Assembly: GCA_002732675.1 (NCBI GenBank)
Contig: NVRR01000060.1
Location: 1 to 13,425 of the forward strand
DNA: 13,425 nucleotides
Direction of reading: 5' to 3'
Source of the DNA: Sneathiella sp.
Lineage (GTDB): Bacteria; Pseudomonadota; Alphaproteobacteria; Sneathiellales; Sneathiellaceae
In this document: piece after piece, positions 1 to 6,316 of the stretch
How the letters are laid out: every line of letters starts with the position of its first letter
Numbering within the stretch: the first letter of the stretch is position 1
Made by a program: the position numbers and the translations under genes
Notes under the pieces: model-generated
The model's database searches: none
What the model saw: only the letters and a program-made list of their open reading frames with translations
What the model was told of the DNA's origin: nothing

Positions 1-8
1 TTTGTCAT
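1..8 (-). CDS. Start of next gene in the left-hand operon (partial)
   Basis: Only the first codons of this minus-strand gene lie in the window: ATG at 8-6, then ACA. An AAGGAG ribosome binding site (complement of 16-21) sits 7 bases upstream, which decides the start. An in-frame ATG at 26-24 overlaps the stop of the upstream gene (TAATG) but has no comparable site of its own. The gap to the upstream stop is under 20 bases, so the two genes are probably co-transcribed and translationally coupled. Nothing can be said about the product. Confidence 0.45.
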
Positions 9-25
9 TACATTTCTCCTTGTCA

Positions 26-1078
26 TTAAAGTGTGGTGATGTCGGCCTGGGCGCGGCGACCATCATGAGCCAGCGTCAGGATTTGGATTTGCAGTTCCAG
101 CGACCCGCCATATTCAGCGCGTTCGCCTTCAAGGCGGGCGAGAGTTGTCGCCTGTTCAGTTGAGTTTTTTTCCAGGAGTTTTTCCCGTTTTTGCAGTCGC
201 AAAAACTCAGTGTTCGGATGGGAGTAGTCTGGGGAATAGCGTCCTGCGATGATTGACAACCGCAGGGCAAGAGCAGCACCGATAAGGATTTCTGTCGTCA
301 GTGAGACAATCACAAACGCGGTGTCGCGAATTTGATCCCAAAGCGACGGCTTATCAAACAGGTCACCGATAGTTATCTGTGAGCTGAGCCCATGATAGAT
401 ATCGGAATATAGGAATATCCATAGTCCGATAGATGTGAGCATTGCTGCGATCAGCAGGATCGTGAATGTTTTGATTGCCCAATCCGTGCGCAAATATTCG
501 TGGATTGTCTTCACAGCGATGCCGGACAATGGCGCTAATGCAGCCATCGACCACGGAAGCAGCGGGTTGTCTTTGAATACTTGAATCCCACTACCAGTAA
601 GATTGGCATGCGCTGTCAGCAAAGACGCACCAATTGCCACCGCCATCGCAAGCAGTAAAACGATAGCTTCAATTTTATGTCTCACCTGCCAGCCTTCGAA
701 CGTGACTTCGACCATCTGGCCTTCTTCAAGACCATGATTGGCCCGGCAGGCAGGTAGTCGTTCTCTAGTCTGCGGGAGGCGGATGCGTACTTGCTGGAGC
801 CAATTGAGGGTCTCCGCATGTTCGGATTTCAAGTGCGAGATCTGTTGATCCAGCTCCGCCATGCGCCTGCCGAACTTGGCTTTGAAAGCTGCAAATGTCA
901 GATTAGTCAGTTGTTTGCTGGCTTTAGCTGCATTTGGGATACGAAGTGCTGTAGCAAGGATGACGCCTGCCACATCTTCAATAGAATGTTTGATATGCGA
1001 ACCTACGCCTTTATAAACGCCCTCACCTTGCGTCGGTGGCGTGCCACCTCTGGTGGGCATGTGGTCGAATTGAGACAT
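26..1078 (-). CDS. Four-helix membrane protein with flanking coiled coils, function unknown
   Basis: I do not recognise this 350-residue protein. Residues 1-130 are soluble and charged, with a heptad-rich stretch around 65-110 (KAKFGRRMAELDQQISHLKS). Four hydrophobic segments follow at about 137-160, 172-192, 203-225 and 252-276. The C-terminal tail of about 70 residues is again charged and coiled-coil-like (LRLQKREKLLEKN). This suggests an inner-membrane protein with cytoplasmic coiled-coil arms that could bind partners. There is no cleavable signal peptide. The ATG is preceded by AGGAG (complement of 1086-1090) at normal spacing, supporting this start. It leads an operon continuing past the left edge and is divergent from the gene at 1314. 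A conjugation or plasmid-maintenance role is possible, but no motif shows it. Confidence 0.8.
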   Translation of the reverse strand: MSQFDHMPTRGGTPPTQGEGVYKGVGSHIKHSIEDVAGVILATALRIPNAAKASKQLTNLTFAAFKAKFGRRMAELDQQISHLKSEHAETLNWLQQVRIRLPQTRERLPACRANHGLEEGQMVEVTFEGWQVRHKIEAIVLLLAMAVAIGASLLTAHANLTGSGIQVFKDNPLLPWSMAALAPLSGIAVKTIHEYLRTDWAIKTFTILLIAAMLTSIGLWIFLYSDIYHGLSSQITIGDLFDKPSLWDQIRDTAFVIVSLTTEILIGAALALRLSIIAGRYSPDYSHPNTEFLRLQKREKLLEKNSTEQATTLARLEGERAEYGGSLELQIQILTLAHDGRRAQADITTL

Positions 1079-1103
1079 GAACGATCTCCTGAAAGTTAAA
1101 ATA

Positions 1104-1115
1104 CGCCAAATGGCG
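1104..1115. promoter_or_regulatory. Short inverted repeat ahead of the membrane-protein gene
   Basis: CGCCA-AA-TGGCG is a perfect 5-bp inverted repeat with a 2-base centre. It lies 13 bases upstream of the ribosome binding site of the minus-strand membrane-protein gene. The position suits an operator or a tiny leader hairpin. The arms are short, so chance is a real alternative. Confidence 0.25.
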
Positions 1116-1234
1116 GAACTTTCATTTTCTGGGATCGGACAAGGTTTGGCGGGGTGGCTTTGGGCGGAAGCTGGGAGCTTTGCTGCAAACTCACTTTCGG
1201 ATGTTTAGGTCCAAGACAAGTGCTAAAAATGCAT

Positions 1235-1263
1235 CCATTTTTGCAACAACCACCCAAAAATGG
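1235..1263. promoter_or_regulatory. Inverted-repeat operator overlapping the promoter of the 258-residue gene
   Basis: CCATTTTT (1235-1242) and AAAAATGG (1256-1263) form a perfect 8-bp inverted repeat. It spans the -35 box and spacer of the promoter at 1241-1269. A third half-site, AAAAATG (1225-1231), lies just upstream and makes a second inverted repeat with CATTTTT (1236-1242). This is the geometry expected of a repressor site. The binding protein is not identified; autoregulation by a neighbouring product is only inference. Confidence 0.4.
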
Positions 1264-1269
1264 TATAAT
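1241..1269 (+). promoter_or_regulatory. Sigma70-type promoter for the 258-residue gene
   Basis: The -35 box TTGCAA (1241-1246) is followed by exactly 17 bases and a consensus -10 box TATAAT (1264-1269). Transcription would start near 1276, giving a leader of about 40 bases before the ATG at 1314. It is the best promoter-like sequence I found in the window. Confidence 0.65.
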
Positions 1270-1313
1270 GGAGACATATTTTAAAGCATTATAATAATTG
1301 AAAAAAATACATT

Positions 1314-2090
1314 ATGACGGAATATTTTGGAGAATTTAACGAGATTGCGAAAGTGCAACGTGAACGAGTGCGTCAGCAGGATCACGACGATTTAAACAAT
1401 GAGCGTTCTGGCATTGAGACTGGCCGCATCCCTCGTTTTTTAAGTGCAGAGGCATGGGATGCTATTCGGAAAGCAAAAACTGGACGCAGCCGATCATCCG
1501 ATAGTTTGTCCGCACTTGAATTCTTACTTCTGAACGATCCAGAATATGCCACGCTCTATAAAGTAGCGGTGAAAGAAAACCGAGCGGTACAGCATAAGCT
1601 TTTTTCGTTCCAAGAGCGCTCCGGAAAAGCCATCAAAACGGCAAAGGACGATGTTGAGAACAGTGTCGCCAATGCAGCCACGTTGCCGGATGGGCGTAAG
1701 GCACACCTTGATAAAAACGGCATTGCTTGGACAATTGAGAATGAAATGGTCGATGTTGCAACAACTGCAGGTATCGACTGGACCAGTCGGGAAACACGCG
1801 AAAGCCATTTAGCAAAAGTGGAACGCCTCTCTGACCTAAAGCAGGCACAAGCCGAAAGCGAAGGTCTGGATATACGGCTTGGCGAGATTGATAACGCCCT
1901 TCGCGATTCAGACGACCCACCCACAAAAGACGAGTTGAAAGCCCTCCATGATGAAAGCAAGGCAATAAGTGAACAGGTTGATGGATTGAATCGCACAATT
2001 GATGCGGCACTTATAGATCGAACCATAGAGAACCAAACCGATGCGTCCCCGAGGGACCTTGCAACCATGACTGTCTTGCCAAAAATCTGA
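1314..2090 (+). CDS. Hypothetical soluble coiled-coil protein
   Basis: This 258-residue protein is not one I recognise. It is hydrophilic, with no signal peptide and no membrane segment. Residues 1-40 are charged. A compact, probably helical part follows at about 41-95 (FLSAEAWDAIRKAK, SALEFLLLNDPEYATLYKVAV). A conserved-looking segment spans 120-160, with DGRKAHLDKNGIAWTIENE near its start. Residues 165-235 have the E/L/K spacing of a coiled coil (LSDLKQAQAESEGLDIRLGE). The start is the first ATG after the promoter; the leader is A-rich with no strong Shine-Dalgarno, so initiation may be weak. Its stop codon abuts the stop of the converging exported-protein gene with no base between. A role in plasmid maintenance or mobilisation cannot be shown. 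Confidence 0.7.
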   Translation: MTEYFGEFNEIAKVQRERVRQQDHDDLNNERSGIETGRIPRFLSAEAWDAIRKAKTGRSRSSDSLSALEFLLLNDPEYATLYKVAVKENRAVQHKLFSFQERSGKAIKTAKDDVENSVANAATLPDGRKAHLDKNGIAWTIENEMVDVATTAGIDWTSRETRESHLAKVERLSDLKQAQAESEGLDIRLGEIDNALRDSDDPPTKDELKALHDESKAISEQVDGLNRTIDAALIDRTIENQTDASPRDLATMTVLPKI

Positions 2091-2501
2091 TTATGGTGTG
2101 AATTTCCCGCATTTTTTCTGCAGGATAGCAATGAGTACTGCGCTTGGATAACTCTCCGGCACACCTTTCATGATTTTTAAAATTTCACCATTGCGTTGTT
2201 TGACGGTTTTTGGGTCGTCTGTGTACCAGTCAGCAATGCACAGAGCCAGATCGCGCCTTATCTGTGTTGCGATAACCGTGGCAGCATTAATCGTCACTTT
2301 AATAAAATAATCCTGAGAACTGTATTCAAACTCCAAAAACTCCTTTGTTCGAACCTTCCCATCTGCATACGCAGGTGTGCAGAATACGGCTAACAGCACA
2401 CAAAAAAGAGCGCCACAAACGGTCTTTAAGGGAAACTGAATTTGGAATACATTTCCAATACATCCCAATTTATTGAAACATAATAGATATAACTGTTTCA
2501 A
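2091..2501 (-). CDS. Small exported protein; start codon apparently supplied by an invertible segment
   Basis: The frame encodes up to 136 residues. A Sec signal is evident: a hydrophobic run (ALFCVLLAVFC) followed by a typical cleavage site TPAYA|DG near residue 47. The mature part is about 90 residues with two cysteines (LALCIADWY and QKKCGKF) that could form a periplasmic disulfide. I do not recognise the family. The odd point is the start. From the in-frame stop at 2514-2516 to the hydrophobic core there is no ATG or GTG, only TTG codons at 2501 and 2468, neither with a Shine-Dalgarno sequence. The first codons lie inside inverted repeat A. Inverting 2500-2607 would turn the TTG at 2501 into ATG, with GAGAGG 9 bases upstream. 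As sequenced the gene is therefore probably off, or simply 5'-truncated. It converges with the 258-residue gene, stops abutting. Confidence 0.6.
   Translation of the reverse strand: MKQLYLLCFNKLGCIGNVFQIQFPLKTVCGALFCVLLAVFCTPAYADGKVRTKEFLEFEYSSQDYFIKVTINAATVIATQIRRDLALCIADWYTDDPKTVKQRNGEILKIMKGVPESYPSAVLIAILQKKCGKFTP
2475..2499 (-). repeat. Inverted repeat A of the putative DNA switch
   Basis: Read on the minus strand, this 25-bp site begins GAAACA, contains the core ATATCTATT and ends TGTTTC. It matches repeat B (2608-2632) at 21 of 25 positions in inverted orientation. The mismatches are three bases left of the core and one right of it; the 9-base core is identical. The ends are themselves an inverted pair (TTGAAACA/TGTTTCAA with one flanking base pair more on each side). 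Quasi-palindromic arms around a short asymmetric core are the usual layout of a tyrosine-recombinase crossover site. It overlaps the first codons of the exported-protein gene. Confidence 0.65.
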
Positions 2502-2607
2502 ATGTTGATATCGTTAGAATAATTGCCTACCATATGGGCATATTGATGACCCCAGAGAAAACGCCTTGCAGACCAAGTCGTTGAAATATCGAGAGGTATG
2601 GGACCAT
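2500..2607. other. Putative 108-bp invertible segment carrying promoter, ribosome binding site and start codon
   Basis: The segment lies between inverted repeats A and B, beside a FimB-sized recombinase. Reading left to right it holds a possible promoter (TTGATA 2505-2510, 17 bases, TACCAT 2528-2533; the -10 is poor), a small inverted repeat ATATG-GG-CATAT (2532-2543), then GAGAGG (2591-2596). It ends in AT, which joins the G of repeat B to make an ATG. In the sequenced orientation this start drives an 11-codon dead-end frame and could transcribe the recombinase. Inverted, it would drive the exported-protein gene in frame. The sequence features are direct; the inversion is inference. Confidence 0.5.
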
Positions 2608-2641
2608 GAAACAAAAATATCTATTCTGTTTCCCGCTATAG
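2606..2641 (+). CDS. Eleven-codon dead-end frame at the switch (MKQKYLFCFPL)
   Basis: ATG at 2606 has GAGAGG 9 bases upstream and reads through repeat B to TAG at 2639-2641, giving MKQKYLFCFPL. The same repeat in the exported-protein gene reads (T/A)TG-KQLYLLCF and continues open. This looks like the off-state reading of the switch, or a leader peptide ahead of the recombinase gene that starts 36 bases downstream. Real translation is unproven. Confidence 0.3.
   Translation: MKQKYLFCFPL
2608..2632 (+). repeat. Inverted repeat B of the putative DNA switch
   Basis: On the plus strand this 25-bp site begins GAAACA, has the core ATATCTATT and ends TGTTTC, matching repeat A (2475-2499, opposite strand) at 21 of 25 bases. 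It lies 45 bases upstream of the recombinase start. Similarity does not continue into the flanks, which argues against a simple duplicated gene start and for a discrete recombination site. Confidence 0.65.
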
Positions 2642-2677
2642 GCACAGCTTTCAGGCGGGAGCATAGGAGCGACCGCC

Positions 2678-3295
2678 ATGAACAAAGCCCATGCATCTTA
2701 TCCGGAGATGAGCCTCTACACTATCACCGGTGAACGCAAATATCTCACCGCTACAGAACGTAAACGCTTTTATGAAGCCTTATCCGTTCTTACAACGCCT
2801 GCTGAACGCAGCTTTGTAGAGCTAATCTACTGGACTGGCTGTCGACCCTGTGAAGCGCTTTCAATGACTATCCACCAAATCCTATGTGATGATGGGTTCG
2901 TGATTATCCGCAGCGCCAAGAAGCGCGGGAAGCTCAAAAACCGTCATTTTCGGCCAATTCCATTGCCACGTCACTTCATTGATCAGTTGGACCTTGCGCA
3001 TAATATCACTGCCCGACAGCAATGCCCTGATACAGCCTCAAGCCCATTGTGGCCATTTAGCCGAACCAAGGGTTGGAGACTAGTCAATAAGGTTATGATT
3101 GCTGCAGGAATTCACGGCACCCGAGGCTGTTCACGTGGCCTTCGCCATTCGATGGGCGTACATGCAACGATTTCGGAGATACCAGTTACAAGACTACAAA
3201 AGTGGCTTGGTCATGCTAGCCTCTCAACAACCGGCATTTATATCAATACGATTGGTCCAGAAGACCGCGAAATTGCCAAACGCATGTGGCGGTAA
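2678..3295 (+). CDS. Small tyrosine recombinase (FimB-sized), candidate DNA invertase
   Basis: This 205-residue protein is a phage-integrase-family recombinase reduced to the catalytic domain, the size of the FimB/FimE invertases. Visible catalytic positions are Arg56 (TGCRPCEAL), Arg156 (RGLRHSMGVH), His179 (WLGHASLSTT) and nucleophile Tyr188 (TGIYINTIG). The basic stretch KKRGKLKNRH (81-90) may hold the catalytic lysine. The first residue of the usual HxxR motif is Arg153 rather than His; this also occurs in related small plasmid integrases as I recall them. The N-terminal core-binding domain of full-length integrases is absent. AGGAG at 2665-2669, 8 bases before the ATG, fixes the start. 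Two inverted 25-bp sites directly upstream are its likely substrate, making inversion (or plasmid resolution) the likely reaction. Expression may come from the invertible segment. Confidence 0.88.
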   Translation: MNKAHASYPEMSLYTITGERKYLTATERKRFYEALSVLTTPAERSFVELIYWTGCRPCEALSMTIHQILCDDGFVIIRSAKKRGKLKNRHFRPIPLPRHFIDQLDLAHNITARQQCPDTASSPLWPFSRTKGWRLVNKVMIAAGIHGTRGCSRGLRHSMGVHATISEIPVTRLQKWLGHASLSTTGIYINTIGPEDREIAKRMWR

Positions 3296-3410
3296 TTTCT
3301 ACCGGTAAAATACTTCACCCAAGATTACTCAAATCACACTCTTGTAATTTCTGATCATGAAAGAAATTTGGTGCGCCGAATACTAGACGACCACATGCCA
3401 TGTAAAAGAC

Positions 3411-3640
3411 TGAATAGCCCCTAGAATTGTAGGCACCTTGTCGCCTAAAAATGAGAATAAGCAGATCATAATGGGTAAGCCACGATTTACAGAAGAATTT
3501 AAGTTTGATGCAATCAAGCAGTTTACCGAACGAGGTTATTTAGATCAGCCTGACAGAGCGACTAGAACCATGCTGGAAATTAGGAATGTCAGTCCTAATG
3601 CCTTGATCAATTAAAAAGCGTTTCGAAAAAAAAGGCCTGC
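3411..3640 (+). mobile_element. Truncated IS3-family remnant (left end only)
   Basis: The left boundary TGAATAGCCCCTAGAATT (3411-3428) resembles IS3-group terminal inverted repeats, which start TGAACCGCCCC. A decayed orfA begins 60 bases in. I found no right-hand inverted repeat and no orfB, so the right boundary given is only where recognisable similarity ends. Outside the remnant, 3296-3410 and 3641-3837 show no gene, hairpin or repeat that I can support. Confidence 0.55.
3471..3614 (+). pseudogene. IS3-family transposase OrfA fragment
   Basis: The frame opens MGKPRFTEEFKFDAIKQFTE, the typical N-terminus of IS3-family OrfA, the helix-turn-helix DNA-binding subunit of the transposase. Similarity is lost after about residue 23 (ERGY), presumably through a frameshift or small changes. 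It reappears as VSPNALIN, where intact relatives read like VSTHSLYAW, and then meets TAA at 3612-3614. KAF or KRFEKK-like sequence continues past the stop in the same region. The protein is 47 residues where about 90-100 would be normal. It cannot be functional. Confidence 0.65.
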
Positions 3641-3837
3641 GGTATTGCCCAGCAACAATGCCGTTGCATTTGTCGTAACAGTCAACAAACATGGCCAACG
3701 GTTCGACCAACCCGAATTTGACGACACTCACAGGCACAATCTTGAGCGTACACGTCGTTCACATCACTATGGCACACAAGGTAATTAATATTTAAGGTGA
3801 ATGTTGGCACAAAACACTAAAAAAAGGCGAATTTGGC

Positions 3838-5304
3838 ATGACCTCAGACTCTATAGAAATGTACTTTTCCAAATGTCCGCCCCCCACGATATCGAATCAT
3901 GAGGTTGTGCTGATACGCCAAACACTAGACCAATATATGCAGGAAAAAGGGTTGTATTCGAAAGATGTTGAGACCGAAATTACAAATCTTTACTCCAAAA
4001 AAGGCTTCTCAGATGAGCTCTTGGAGAAGATTGAAAATCGATTTGCGAGCTATACCTCCAGCGAAACCGACCCAATGTTGTCAATACACCCGAGAACAAT
4101 CAGTAGGTTTAGAGAAAATACCGGCGACCCAGGTGCCAAAACTATAGGATCAATCCGCGACTTGTTGGTTGCCTCTGGCAGGCTCGACCCTAGAGCTCTT
4201 GATCCCAGCACTAGAAGCCTCACTCCAGCATACGCATTGCTGGACTCGTATTCTGATGCAGTTTTCGATGACAAACCCTTGGAGGGAATGCTTGGTCGCG
4301 AATACATTTGCCGTGATCAAAACTCCCACGAAGAGATTTTGCTCATATCAAATGTCGCCAGACTGCGAAAGAATTTGTACCTCTTGTCGTTGGCAGAGTA
4401 TCGGGCTCCCAAGGGTGAGTTATTCACAAAATCCAACACGATTTCAAAAAGAAAATCGGAGAAAGATCTCTTCAAGTTCTGGATTCTTCCGTTCAATGGT
4501 CATTTGACCGGCCATTTGATTAACTCAGTAAGCGTCAGAGGAAAAATTATTTCATTGACGGTATCAGCACCAGGAATTCAGGCAAAATCCACACGCGCTG
4601 AATTTGTATTAAAACTTGAAGACCTGAGCGTACAAAAAGTAACACCAGCAACTATCTTTGTGGATTATGGCACCAAAACGCTTGATATCAACACTCGAAG
4701 CGAAAATAGAGGCGTAAGTGTATTTCTATTTCAAAACAACAAGATACAGAATAACCTCGCATTTAATAAGCATTCACCTTACAATGAGAAGTACTTAACT
4801 AGTAATAGATTGTATTTTGAAAACTCAACGACGGAGATTGCGATAAAAACTGATAAACTTATACTTGTTATAAAGAACAAAATACTCAATGGAGAATTAC
4901 GCTATGCTCGAGGTCTTATTAAAACTGCGATCCAGGAGAATGCAGATATCAACTCCCGTATTGATGAAGATGGAAATACCCTTCTTCATTTAGCTTGCGA
5001 CAAGCTGTCTTCACGTCTTGTTGTTGACCTCATGAAGAGCAAAAATATTGATTTGATATCAAGAAATCGAGCAGGCGAGCTACCTCTTGATTATTTGCTC
5101 CACAACGAGTTATTGGGAGTTCCTTTAGACACACGAGATCATGCGTTAATTAGATACCTCACAAAATACACGTATCGACAAGCGAAAGAACGTGGGATTT
5201 CCGAAGAAGTTGGAAGAAGAAAAACTGGAGGGTTAGATTCCGTTGTTCCACCATGGAATGTCGAAAACAACTTAGACCATCCTCAAGGTCCGGGGCCGTT
5301 TTGA
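3838..5304 (+). CDS. Ankyrin-repeat protein with possible N-terminal helix-turn-helix
   Basis: The 488-residue protein has three parts. Residues 1-120 are helical and end in a stretch (HPRTISRFRENTGDPGAKTI, then IRDLLVASG) resembling the recognition helix and following helices of an Xre-type helix-turn-helix; this is tentative. Residues 140-345 look mainly beta, with no family I can name (FWILPFNGHLTG is its most distinctive motif). Residues about 365-430 carry two ankyrin-type repeats: NADINSRIDEDGNTLLHLAC, then LISRNRAGELPLDYLL. The tail is Pro/Gly-rich. No signal peptide or membrane helix is present, so it should be cytoplasmic. The ATG at 3838 has only a weak AAAGGCGA upstream. It converges on the TerB/CHAT operon with 2 bases between stops, leaving no room for a terminator, so antisense overlap is likely. 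Ankyrin proteins usually bind other proteins; a regulator or partner of the operon is inference. Confidence 0.75.
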   Translation: MTSDSIEMYFSKCPPPTISNHEVVLIRQTLDQYMQEKGLYSKDVETEITNLYSKKGFSDELLEKIENRFASYTSSETDPMLSIHPRTISRFRENTGDPGAKTIGSIRDLLVASGRLDPRALDPSTRSLTPAYALLDSYSDAVFDDKPLEGMLGREYICRDQNSHEEILLISNVARLRKNLYLLSLAEYRAPKGELFTKSNTISKRKSEKDLFKFWILPFNGHLTGHLINSVSVRGKIISLTVSAPGIQAKSTRAEFVLKLEDLSVQKVTPATIFVDYGTKTLDINTRSENRGVSVFLFQNNKIQNNLAFNKHSPYNEKYLTSNRLYFENSTTEIAIKTDKLILVIKNKILNGELRYARGLIKTAIQENADINSRIDEDGNTLLHLACDKLSSRLVVDLMKSKNIDLISRNRAGELPLDYLLHNELLGVPLDTRDHALIRYLTKYTYRQAKERGISEEVGRRKTGGLDSVVPPWNVENNLDHPQGPGPF

Positions 5305-5306
5305 CG

Positions 5307-6164
5307 TCATTCCATAGTTAGACCCATAATTTTGGCAAATGATATTGTGATACTAAACTCACGTGCCCAAACTCCAAAGTCGTTAGAATCCACACCAATC
5401 CAATGAGCAACTTCGGCCAATTTCTTTTGCTCACCCACAGAAAAAACTCCATCGGTCAAAGCCATTAGCCCAGCGGCATGTAGCACTGTCTTCTTTGATG
5501 CGGCGTCCAAGCCCACCGTCAGACTATGCATAGTCGCAGGCCAAGCATCTCGCCCCTCGTCACACCACATTTTTATTGTGGTTTCCGTCAGCGCTAAAAT
5601 TTCCTGTGGTGATAAAAACCCAGACTTATACACACTCAACACATGAACAAGCCTTTCCTTTTCCGTAGCAGTAAAGTCACCGTCAGCAAAAGCAGTTATT
5701 ACAGCGGCGGCCACAGAAGCAGCCATGGTTTTCTCGCTATTTTGATTTTGTATTCCTTCCCAACTAGGTATGTACCGTATGCCATACTCGTCCAAAAGCG
5801 TCTCTAAGAAATGCACTTGTGTCTTACTGATAAGATGGCCCAGACGCTGCGGAACCCAACGAGCGATAACATTGTTGTGCCTGCCAAGAACTTCTACCCC
5901 TTCTAAATCGTCTTTCCCTACTGCGCGAAGAAATTTAACTGTTGAGCTCGAGTCGGAGTCGATTTCAAACATAAATTCCACTTCCGGAAAATCAACATTT
6001 TTCAAGCAAATGTTGAACGGTTTGGTTTCAACTATAGATCCGGGCATTTCCTGTAGCCTTTCAATCACAACTGAACTCTGCAAATCAGGAAACCTTAATG
6101 ACATTGTCTTGATTAAATGACCGATATCCAGAATTGTTCTATGTGGAATGCGATTCCAAAACAT
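5307..6164 (-). CDS. TerB-domain protein, paralogue 1
   Basis: This 285-residue protein is collinear with its upstream neighbour (6317-7177) from end to end. Residues 1-140 are a domain I do not recognise, opening MFWNRIPHRTIL. Residues about 147-262 are a TerB-like helical domain with the two acidic DG motifs of that family: AFADGDFTATEKERL (Asp161) and ALTDGVFSVGEQKKL (Asp238). In TerB these helix-flanking acidic residues bind metal. The C-terminus ends IMGLTME. I chose the ATG at 6164 over an in-frame TTG at 6176 because it aligns with the paralogue's first residue and has GAGAAAG just upstream. It is the last gene of the operon, 152 bases after the second paralogue. TerB-like domains occur in stress and phage-conflict systems; a tellurite role is not indicated because no other ter gene is present. 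Confidence 0.78.
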   Translation of the reverse strand: MFWNRIPHRTILDIGHLIKTMSLRFPDLQSSVVIERLQEMPGSIVETKPFNICLKNVDFPEVEFMFEIDSDSSSTVKFLRAVGKDDLEGVEVLGRHNNVIARWVPQRLGHLISKTQVHFLETLLDEYGIRYIPSWEGIQNQNSEKTMAASVAAAVITAFADGDFTATEKERLVHVLSVYKSGFLSPQEILALTETTIKMWCDEGRDAWPATMHSLTVGLDAASKKTVLHAAGLMALTDGVFSVGEQKKLAEVAHWIGVDSNDFGVWAREFSITISFAKIMGLTME

Positions 6165-6316
6165 GAGCTTTCTCAATACTTCGTTCCTGCTGATATTTGG
6201 TGAAAGTAGATTTGAAACTATCGTTAGCAGATCGGTCTATCGACATCGAATTGGGCAAGCAGCGCCCATCCTGTATTCATGCAAATCAATTACAAACGTC
6301 AAGAGACAACATGCAC

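Noticed and set aside
1524..2164. Three long minus-strand frames across the 258-residue gene (up to 202 codons)
   Set aside because: They are antisense to a gene with a good promoter and coherent coiled-coil composition; their products look low-complexity and Ser/Arg/Cys-rich.
2475..2632. Repeats A and B explained as an ordinary duplication of a gene start
   Set aside because: Similarity stops sharply at the 25-bp limits, orientation is inverted, the core is the best-preserved part, and a recombinase gene is adjacent. It remains the main alternative to a switch.
3540..3737. Minus-strand 65-codon frame across the IS3 remnant
   Set aside because: It is antisense to the recognisable OrfA fragment and has no motif of its own.
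6165..6176. TTG start adding MRKL to TerB paralogue 1
   Set aside because: The ATG at 6164 aligns exactly with the first residue of the paralogue, and the added codons overlap the probable ribosome binding site.
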